From: JBLMYQ01 sp050258375
GTDB taxonomy: Bacteria; Bacillota; Clostridia; Acetivibrionales; UBA4821
Length of the DNA stretch: 64,000 nt
Assembly: GCA_050258375.1 (NCBI GenBank)
Contig: JBLMYQ010000051.1
Span: 62,001 to 126,000, forward strand
Direction of reading: 5' to 3'
This document shows positions 57,872 to 64,000 of the stretch, one piece after another (within the stretch, counting starts at the first letter, position 1; the number at the start of each line of letters is the position of its first letter). The translations under genes were made by a program, and so were the position numbers. Under the pieces are notes generated by a model. It ran no database searches. It was not told the origin of the DNA and worked only from the letters and a program-made list of their open reading frames with translations.

Positions 57872-60529
57872 CTATCTACTCAAAACAATGTTAGCTGTAT
57901 AAGCCTTACCAATAAGATTATCCTCTACAAGCATACTCCCATTTATGGTATTTCCATCTTCACTTAAAGTACCTTCTACAGTTGTTATAGATGTGTATGT
58001 CCTAGAAGGATATTTAGGATACGGTGTTGAATGACTAAGAACAATCGACACCTTGTTTCCATTTGCCGCTACCGAAGAGGTCGCTTTTGCACCTTTGCTC
58101 AAAATGCTGTACGTTCCTTCTTCATTCTTTACAATTCTTATACTTACAGGATTTTTTGTATTGAACCCAATTCCTTTTTGTACTGCACCATTTTTTGCGA
58201 ATTCACTCATAAATGAATCTATAGTATAATAACCGCTCCATGTACCAGATAAATCGAATTTGCTTCCTTTTCCTTCTCCTACATCAACAAACGAACTGTA
58301 CGGTCCTAATATCTCATTTTTTGTATTAGCAATCTCACAATAGCTTACCTTGCAGCCCTTTGCCGGATAATTTGTTTCGATACTTGTATTTGCTGCATCA
58401 ATAATAATCTCTTTGCTTCCATCATTAGGCTTTACGCTAACCCTATACCCTTTGATAAGTTTTTTATCTGATAATGTGCCTGGCTTCCAGGAAATTTTCA
58501 GCTTGTTTCCATCAACATATACCGACGGTGATACAGGTGCATACATAGCAAATACTTCTGCTGCGCTTTCATTCTGATTAATATTTATTTGCTCCTCAGA
58601 GCAGCAATTTATCCTTCTAATCCATACGGAACTGCTTTTTGAACCGGATTCTCCATTCTGTGAAATATTAACCCACTTACTGCCTTCGTCCTCACTAAAA
58701 GAAGAAATAATATCTATTGAGCCGCCTGAACCTGTAAAATTAAGGTTGTTTCTAAATACCACTACAGGATTTTTATCCTTCTCTTGTTCTATATTCAGCT
58801 TCCTAAACCCACATGACATTGGAAGCGAATCTGCATAACTCCATCTAAAATACGGATTTTTCTTTGTCAAAGAATTTTTAATATTTTTTACGTATTTTTC
58901 TTCACCATTATTTAAATTTGATAATTCATTGTTTATTTTTTTATTTAATTCGCTAATCATCATTTTTGATTTTTCAATACAAAAGTATAGGTAATCTTCT
59001 CCCAGCTTTTCGGAAGAGCTGCTTGTTTGGCGGTATAATGCTTTCTTTGGAGAACTAAATAAAGTGGCAAAATCATCTAATACATTTGTCAAAAACTTGT
59101 TTGTCTGACCTTTATAATAGTTGTCTCTTAAAAATTCGAAGAAAAAAGAAACCGTATAACCATGGAGCCTTGATGCATTCATGTCTGACCCGGCATCAGA
59201 AGGAACTAAAGAATCCTCAAGATTTGCCCAATACTCTCTATCTGTAACATATGAATTTTTTATCCAACCTTTTGACAAATAGTATTTCGAAGCTTCCGTC
59301 TCCATTGCGACAGCACAAGCTTCATCAAACCAAATATATTTCTTTAGGTCTATCGGATGATACTCATTTTCAATTATATGAAAAAGCTCATGAGCAACAA
59401 CCATATTCAGCTTGTCCAAGCCTGATTGATACACTTTCCGCATTTTTTCAGGCTTGCTTTGCCAGTCTTCAATATTAGGAATTGCGCTGTCAGATACATT
59501 TATTTTTAAATACGGATTGCTAAATGCCAAATCTCCTGCATAAGCCATAGCATCCTGATTCTCTTCCTTACTCCAATCATTTGTAATGTAAACATCAATC
59601 AAATATCCGGGCTTCCTGAATCCTCTTTGTGTAAACAAATATTCATCTGCACGCTTTATAGCTTCTACAGCATAAGTAACTTCGACAGGCCAAAGATTTT
59701 CCTTTACCCATTCCTGATTACTAGTCATATTACTCAATTTTAAGTATTCGGAATCTTTTGCAAACTTTTCTGCACCGCTAACTCCTGTTTCCCAAGTCTT
59801 TGTCAACGTATTATAACCATATTTGAGCATTATGGATATAATTTTTTCTTTGATTTCATCTGCATTTTTCTTTTTTGCGGGTTCCATTTTCTGATTCCAA
59901 AGAATTCTGTACCCAGGTATTTCAATCCCTGAATAATTCTGATCTTTGCTCTTTATTGCCTGTTCATTTTCATAAGCATAATCAGCAACTATTCCCAATG
60001 CAACAATAAGAACAAAGGCTCCATTGTGCCGCACGTAACATTTTGCCTCATTATCTTTTATTGTAGTCTCCATGATTCGATATTTTACCGGAGATTCCAT
60101 ATGTACTACCCGTACCTTGTCCCAAAGATTTTTAGGAAGGTTTAATTTTTCTAAATCAAAACCAACAGAAATTTGCTTATGAAACATTTCTGAATTAGTC
60201 ATTCTTGCATCAATATTAAATCCCGCAAACGGAATAGATGCAGCAGAAGAAATATTTTTACTAAATTCTTTAAATTTGCCTTCGGAAAGTTTTTCTGCCA
60301 AAAATGTTCTCTGCTTGTCCAATGCATTTGCATCTGCCTGAATATGCACTTCCGGAAGAGGCTTTAAATCTATCTGAGGTGTTCCGGATAAAATGGGGGC
60401 TGCTATTTGAAGATTGAATTCATGCTTTTGATTAAATACATTTTTTATATTTGGGTTTATAAAATAAAAGCCTATACATCCCAAGATTGATATAAGGATT
60501 ACAAACATAATCAGTTTTTTGATTTTCAT
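57872..60529 (-). CDS. Membrane-anchored gluzincin-like metalloprotease with FN3-like domain
   Basis: An 885-residue protein with a single N-terminal membrane anchor (about 4-24), so the rest is probably outside the cell. The zinc motif HELFH (His380-Glu381-x2-His384) is followed 19 residues later by Glu403 in WFDEACAVAME, as in gluzincins. Downstream is an FN3-like domain (SPSVYVDGNKLKISWKPG) and a C-terminal beta-rich domain (SGTWSGYYTIDSF; SIVLSHSTPYP). The substrate is unknown. The start is uncertain; the chosen ATG gives MKIKKLIMFV, with AAGGGA some 12 bases upstream. It is monocistronic between two terminators. Confidence 0.75.
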   Translation of the reverse strand: MKIKKLIMFVILISILGCIGFYFINPNIKNVFNQKHEFNLQIAAPILSGTPQIDLKPLPEVHIQADANALDKQRTFLAEKLSEGKFKEFSKNISSAASIPFAGFNIDARMTNSEMFHKQISVGFDLEKLNLPKNLWDKVRVVHMESPVKYRIMETTIKDNEAKCYVRHNGAFVLIVALGIVADYAYENEQAIKSKDQNYSGIEIPGYRILWNQKMEPAKKKNADEIKEKIISIMLKYGYNTLTKTWETGVSGAEKFAKDSEYLKLSNMTSNQEWVKENLWPVEVTYAVEAIKRADEYLFTQRGFRKPGYLIDVYITNDWSKEENQDAMAYAGDLAFSNPYLKINVSDSAIPNIEDWQSKPEKMRKVYQSGLDKLNMVVAHELFHIIENEYHPIDLKKYIWFDEACAVAMETEASKYYLSKGWIKNSYVTDREYWANLEDSLVPSDAGSDMNASRLHGYTVSFFFEFLRDNYYKGQTNKFLTNVLDDFATLFSSPKKALYRQTSSSSEKLGEDYLYFCIEKSKMMISELNKKINNELSNLNNGEEKYVKNIKNSLTKKNPYFRWSYADSLPMSCGFRKLNIEQEKDKNPVVVFRNNLNFTGSGGSIDIISSFSEDEGSKWVNISQNGESGSKSSSVWIRRINCCSEEQININQNESAAEVFAMYAPVSPSVYVDGNKLKISWKPGTLSDKKLIKGYRVSVKPNDGSKEIIIDAANTSIETNYPAKGCKVSYCEIANTKNEILGPYSSFVDVGEGKGSKFDLSGTWSGYYTIDSFMSEFAKNGAVQKGIGFNTKNPVSIRIVKNEEGTYSILSKGAKATSSVAANGNKVSIVLSHSTPYPKYPSRTYTSITTVEGTLSEDGNTINGSMLVEDNLIGKAYTANIVLSR

Positions 60530-60627
60530 AAGGATTTTCATTCCCTTCAAGGTATTTGACTCTTTATTATTATAGCATACGATATTTAATCTTTCCTTAG
60601 GTTTTAATTGTTAACACACTATATGAG

Positions 60628-60664
60628 AAAAAAAGCTTGGAACTATTACAGCCCCAAGCTTTTT
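60628..60664 (-). terminator. Terminator of the 137-residue gene
   Basis: Arms AAAAAGCTTGG / CCAAGCTTTTT around a 13-base loop; followed by T on the minus strand. Confidence 0.8.
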
Positions 60665-60667
60665 CTT

Positions 60668-61081
60668 TTATCCTTCCATTAAATCTTCTCTATAAAGTTG
60701 TATTTTCTCTCGAACCTTCTTTTCATCTTCCGAGTCAACAACCCTTGAATAAACGCAATTGCCCACGGAATCCCTGGTCACTCTGAAAAAATCAGCAGCA
60801 TCATTACCGTCATACGGAAATCGGACTTCACATTCCCAGTCAGGGTTTCTTTCTTCCTCAATACAAAATGTAATACAGATTTTGTGATATTTTTTTTCGT
60901 TCCCTTGCTCATCCACAATAATTACAGCGTCTTCTTCCATGTCTTCGGAAAACCTTTGCATGGCTTTTGCAGTAGCTTCATCCAATCCTCGCGCAGTTTC
61001 TCGGTAATCATACGGAGCTTTCATCCCCCCAATTATTTGGGAAATTTTTGGCATGCCCGGAGAAGGTTTGTCTCCTTTCAA
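60668..61081 (-). CDS. Small acidic protein of unknown function
   Basis: A 137-residue soluble protein, not recognised. The core has ITFCIEEERNPDWECEVRFPYDG and a helical tail (EKKVREKIQLYRED), in total a mixed alpha/beta domain. The start is placed at a TTG seven bases after AGGAGG. A GTG six codons earlier places the ribosome site inside the reading frame. Monocistronic. Confidence 0.55.
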   Translation of the reverse strand: MKGDKPSPGMPKISQIIGGMKAPYDYRETARGLDEATAKAMQRFSEDMEEDAVIIVDEQGNEKKYHKICITFCIEEERNPDWECEVRFPYDGNDAADFFRVTRDSVGNCVYSRVVDSEDEKKVREKIQLYREDLMEG

Positions 61082-61280
61082 TCTTCTTCCTCCTTTCACA
61101 CAACCTAAAAAGGTCGTCTAACAATAATCAACATACCCCCATTTGCACTTGCATTTGAGTTTTTTATATACTTAAACAATATTTATAAATTACCATTTTA
61201 CTTTTATCATGTCAATAATTCATGCTTTGCTTTTTAATGAGCCTTTTTTGTAAGTTTGAATAACATCAGCACAACTTCAT

Positions 61281-61325
61281 AAAAAATAATTTCCTCCCCA
61301 AAAGTCATACTTTTAGGGAGGAAAT
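61281..61325 (-). terminator. Terminator of the YdbC-like gene
   Basis: Arms ATTTCCTCCC / GGGAGGAAAT with an inner AAAAGT/ACTTTT pairing; followed on the minus strand by ATTTTTTAT. Confidence 0.8.
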
Positions 61326-61332
61326 CAGAAAC

Positions 61333-61554
61333 TTATATATCTATTGCATTAAGCAGCTCCTTTAACTCACCAAGTTCATCCTTTGACAAAGTAACACCCT
61401 TCCCCATTTTTTCATTTCCTTCAGACCAATCTCTGATATCGTATTTTGCCTCCCTTCCATTCCAGCTCACAAGGTTAAATTCCTTTTTCCATCCCTTGGT
61501 GGATTCTCCTATTACACCTATTTTTTTGACAATGTCATAGCTAATTTCCGACAT
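61333..61554 (-). CDS. YdbC/PC4-like single-stranded nucleic-acid-binding protein
   Basis: A 73-residue protein that resembles the YdbC family, a bacterial relative of the PC4 transcription coactivator that binds single-stranded DNA. The typical pattern is a beta-sheet followed by a helix: KKEFNLVSWNGREAKYDIRDW, then LSKDELGELKELLNAI. The ATG follows AGGAGG. It is monocistronic. Confidence 0.75.
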   Translation of the reverse strand: MSEISYDIVKKIGVIGESTKGWKKEFNLVSWNGREAKYDIRDWSEGNEKMGKGVTLSKDELGELKELLNAIDI

Positions 61555-61734
61555 ATTCCATTCCTCCTAGTAAATATTATAATGTTTTTAGTCGAACGTT
61601 TGTTCGTATTTATTTTATTCCATATTCTTCTATTTGTAAATAGAAAATTTAATTTTTTAAAAAGAATGTTATGAAAATAAGCTCTGCGGAGAAACCTGAG
61701 AATAGCTTAATCAAGAATATGTAAATTAAAACAT

Positions 61735-61770
61735 GAAAAAAGGACCTGAAACTATAATAGTTTCAGGTCC
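61735..61770 (-). terminator. Terminator of the DUF1292 gene
   Basis: Arms GGACCTGAAACTA / TAGTTTCAGGTCC with a TAA-like loop, followed by TTTTTT on the minus strand. Confidence 0.85.
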
Positions 61771-61789
61771 CCGCGTTGTCTAACCGTTC

Positions 61790-62314
61790 CTATTCATAAA
61801 GAGCCTCAAAGGCCACCAGCACCAGTTCCTCTTCCAGATCGTCCTCAACCATCTTCAGCACCTCTTTTCCATCCTCGATAATGACCTTGAAGATAAAGAA
61901 CGGTTCCTCTTCGTCCAGTTCTTCTTCGTCCGAATCTTCTTCGGCCAGAACCGCAAGCAGATAGGTACTTTCTCTGATTTTCAGCTCTTCCAGCACAAAG
62001 AAAAGAATTTCAGAGCCGTCCTCATTCACAAAAATTTTGAAGCAGTTCTGCAGTTCAACCCATTCTTCAGCGACATAAGACCATTCAATGTCATTTGTAA
62101 CCTCGACAATCTCCTCGCCGTCAATGATTTGGAAGATTTCGATGTCACCTTCGGCTCCATTGAATGACTGAGCAATCACATACGCCCCGCTGCCGCATTC
62201 CATTTCACAAAGCACCTCAAAGTAAGACTCCGTTCCGTCCTGGGCAACAAAAACAATTACATCCTCAAATTCTTCCTGTCCTCCCATAACTGCATTTTTG
62301 TTTTCTTCCGTCAT
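61790..62314 (-). CDS. Acidic protein with tandem DUF1292-like domains
   Basis: A 174-residue, very acidic soluble protein. Two DUF1292-like units are visible (EFEDVIVFVAQDGTESYFEVL... and LQNCFKIFVNEDGSEILFFVL...), the second interrupted by an Asp/Glu run (EEDSDEEELDEEE). DUF1292 proteins are small Firmicute proteins of unknown function; they are usually single units. Base composition is visibly richer in G+C than in all flanking genes (many CTG, GGC, TCC codons), so it may be a recent arrival. The ATG lies after AAGGGGATG. Confidence 0.75.
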   Translation of the reverse strand: MTEENKNAVMGGQEEFEDVIVFVAQDGTESYFEVLCEMECGSGAYVIAQSFNGAEGDIEIFQIIDGEEIVEVTNDIEWSYVAEEWVELQNCFKIFVNEDGSEILFFVLEELKIRESTYLLAVLAEEDSDEEELDEEEPFFIFKVIIEDGKEVLKMVEDDLEEELVLVAFEALYE

Positions 62315-62494
62315 GATTAACATCCCCTTTCTTCCACTTCTTTTTTCATTAGGTCCTTTCGTTCCGGCAACTACCAAAACACTACTTTATCTGCAATTGC
62401 AGCTGCGTAAAATATTAAAACTTTTCGAACACCACAACAGTCTATCATTTAGCTCCTCCCATGTCAATATTCGACAAATGGATTAGCGAAATAT

Positions 62495-63508
62495 TTATAT
62501 GCTTCTTCCAACTGCATTCGCAATAATTTTCAAATCATTCATTAATTGACCAAAGGTATCCGGCTTTAATGACTGTGGTCCATCGCAGAGTGCCTTTTCA
62601 GGGTTTGCATGAACCTCAACTATAAGTCCATCTGCTCCAGCCGCTACAGCCGCCTTTGCCATTGGGCTCACATATTTCCATGTTCCTGATGCATGACTTG
62701 GGTCAACTATTACCGGCAGATGAGATACTTCCTTAACTACAGGAATTGCACTTATATCAAGGGTATTCCGTGTTGATGTTTCATAGGTTCTTATTCCTCT
62801 TTCACAAAGAATTACCTTAGGGTTTCCTTCAAGCATTATATATTCTGCTGCCATAAGCCATTCTTCAATTGTAGAAGCAATCCCTCTTTTTAGCAGTACA
62901 GGCTTCATACTGGCGCCTATTTCTTGAAGAAGCCTGAAATTTTGCATATTTCTTGCACCAATCTGGATTATATCTGCATACTCCGAAACAAGCTCAACAT
63001 CTCTAGGGTCCATTACCTCGGTAACAATTTTCATCCCGGTCATCTCTCTGGCTTCAGCAAGCATTTTCAGACCATCTTCCTGCAATCCCTGAAAAGCATA
63101 CGGAGAAGTCCTTGGCTTAAAAGCTCCTCCTCTAAGAATTTTTGCCCCAGCATTTTTTACATATCTGGCAGTTTCAAAAAAATATTCCTTATTTTCAACA
63201 GCACAAGGTCCAGCAAAAACAATTACTTCATTCCCACCAACTCCGACTCCTCCAATATCCACAATGGAATCTTCCTGTTTGTATTCCCTGCTTGCAAGCT
63301 TATAAGGCTTCATTATCGGAATAACCGAGTCAACCCCTGCCATATCAATAAGAGCTCTTGTGTCTATGAGTCTCTTATCTCCAACTGCTCCTATAACCGT
63401 TTTAATTTCACCATATATAGGATGCGTTTTAAATCCCAGCTCTATAAGCTTACTTTCCACTTCCTGAATCTGCTTCTCAGTTGCATAATTTTTCATTACA
63501 ATTATCAT
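62495..63508 (-). CDS. aroF: 3-deoxy-7-phosphoheptulonate (DAHP) synthase, type Ib
   Basis: A 337-residue enzyme that condenses PEP and erythrose 4-phosphate, the first step to aromatic amino acids. The N-terminal ferredoxin-like regulatory domain (MKNYATEKQIQEVESKL) precedes the TIM barrel with FAGPCAVEN, LRGGAFKPRTSPYAFQG, ILCERGIRTYE and VDPSHASGT. The regulatory domain suggests feedback control by Tyr or Phe, as in the Thermotoga enzyme. The start is the ATG after AAGGAG; the longer frame upstream begins inside the T-box leader. Confidence 0.95.
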   Translation of the reverse strand: MIIVMKNYATEKQIQEVESKLIELGFKTHPIYGEIKTVIGAVGDKRLIDTRALIDMAGVDSVIPIMKPYKLASREYKQEDSIVDIGGVGVGGNEVIVFAGPCAVENKEYFFETARYVKNAGAKILRGGAFKPRTSPYAFQGLQEDGLKMLAEAREMTGMKIVTEVMDPRDVELVSEYADIIQIGARNMQNFRLLQEIGASMKPVLLKRGIASTIEEWLMAAEYIMLEGNPKVILCERGIRTYETSTRNTLDISAIPVVKEVSHLPVIVDPSHASGTWKYVSPMAKAAVAAGADGLIVEVHANPEKALCDGPQSLKPDTFGQLMNDLKIIANAVGRSI

Positions 63509-63555
63509 TCTTTTTTTCTCCTTTCTCTTATTAACTTTCCCCTTGTTTTGCCCTT

Positions 63556-63597
63556 CTAATCCTTTCCCTTGATTTGAGGGAAAGCTAGAAAGGGAAT
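63556..63597. repeat. Family A-like fragment in the aroF leader
   Basis: CTTTCCCTTGATTTGAGGGA, then AGCTAGAAAGGG, a hairpin plus the CTAG-xx-GGG end typical of family A. It lies between the T-box terminator and aroF; partial copy. Confidence 0.4.
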
Positions 63598-63600
63598 ATA

Positions 63601-63850
63601 AATAAAAAAACTCCGGGTCCATAAAGGACCAAGAGTTATTCTCCGATACCACCTTTAGCTAAAGGCAAAGCCGCATGTACAGGATAAATCCGATACACTG
63701 TTCTTTTAACGGGGAACATCCGGCACAGTCTACTTTGTTTTCAACCTGCAGCTCAAGGGAGAACTTCAACTATTCCTATCTATGGAGCTTGCACTGCCCT
63801 CCACTCGCTGAATGAATCAAAACAGCTTACTTTTCCCTATCATCGTTTTA
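63601..63850 (-). promoter_or_regulatory. T-box leader of the DAHP synthase gene
   Basis: On the minus strand the T-box motif AAAGGTGGTATCGGAG lies around 63641-63656, and a terminator (ACTCTTGGTCC / GGACCCGGAGT, then TTTTTTT) at 63602-63637. In the Stem I area, AGTTGAAG-TTC-TCCC would place TTC (Phe) as specifier. The neighbouring GTT (Val) frame is less likely for this gene. Phe is favoured by pathway logic only. Confidence 0.75.
63602..63637 (-). terminator. Terminator of the aroF T-box
   Basis: Arms ACTC-x-GGGTCC / GGACC-x-AGAGT around ATAAA; followed by TTTTTTT on the minus strand. Confidence 0.8.
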
Positions 63851-63864
63851 TCTTATTTTGAGCT

Positions 63865-63893
63865 ATTATAACAGTCAACCTATTTTAAGTCAA
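63865..63893 (-). promoter_or_regulatory. Promoter of the aroF leader
   Basis: On the minus strand TTGACT (63888-63893) and TATAAT (63865-63870) are 17 bases apart, at the right place for the T-box. Nothing further is seen from 63894 to the window end. Confidence 0.7.
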
Positions 63894-64000
63894 TCATAAT
63901 ATATGAAAATTATTCCTTATTTGTGAGAAAATATTGCTTTAGTACATGCAGCTTATTCTCTATCCTCTCTCCCTTGCGCTTTTACAGGATAAGGAGTAGT

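Noticed and set aside
62390..62406. CTGCAATTGCAGCTGC sequence as a repeat of the thrC terminator
   Set aside because: It shares the palindromic core with 5871-5902, but the outer arms and T-run are missing; probably coincidence.
62924..63559. 211-residue plus-strand frame opposite aroF
   Set aside because: The minus strand encodes a canonical DAHP synthase; the plus-strand translation has no recognisable motif.

Overview
The window is AT-rich, Gram-positive, spore-forming Clostridia-type DNA. Supporting genes are spoIIID, bofA, a cwlD-like amidase, a LysM/GH18 spore-cortex lytic enzyme, S-layer homology domains, a pyruvate:ferredoxin oxidoreductase, a 2[4Fe-4S] ferredoxin, an L27 with a Prp-type cleavable leader, and three T-box leaders. 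The gene content resembles cellulolytic/anaerobic Clostridia (Ruminiclostridium/Acetivibrio-like). That placement is inference; no rRNA or tRNA gene was seen.

Layout. 1-6 kb: the 3' end of a pyruvate synthase beta gene, two small unknown genes, a chemoreceptor and threonine synthase. 5.9-12.8 kb: a complete-looking trp operon on the minus strand (E-G-D-C-B-A) without trpF, behind a Trp-type T-box with two successive antiterminator/terminator units. Short mobile repeats fill its gaps and provide some stop codons. 12.8-17 kb: ferredoxin and the ricT-holB-yaaR-tmk-lepB housekeeping block. 17-24.5 kb: an SLH surface protein, two transporters and two spore/cell-wall lytic enzymes. 24.5-27.8 kb: a membrane-embedded polymorphic toxin with a PD-(D/E)xK-like C-terminus and a DUF6572-type putative immunity gene, directly downstream of spoIIID and bofA. 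28-35 kb: obg, rpmA-prp-rplU, rng and a radical-SAM pair.

35-53 kb is the most unusual part. A 2931-residue nonribosomal peptide synthetase has the order C - adenylation remnant - FkbH - VOC - VOC - T - C - A - T - reductase. It lies in an apparent operon with a 7TM histidine kinase and a receiver/ATPase protein that has lost its phosphoacceptor histidine. Upstream on the same strand are an L,D-transpeptidase and a 1688-residue Ser/Thr kinase-AAA ATPase-GAF-GGDEF fusion. The A-domain pocket reads D-I-L-Q-M-G-M-V-W, close to glycine codes. The FkbH region suggests a glyceryl unit from 1,3-bisphosphoglycerate, and the terminal reductase suggests aldehyde or alcohol release. No described product is recognised.

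53-64 kb: a possible papain/transglutaminase-like Cys-His-Asp protein, argG-argH behind a T-box, a membrane-anchored gluzincin-like metalloprotease, small unknown or DUF genes, and a DAHP synthase behind a third T-box. Amino-acid biosynthesis here (Trp, Arg, aromatic entry step) is thus mostly under tRNA-sensing attenuation. Three families of short dispersed repeats recur between genes.
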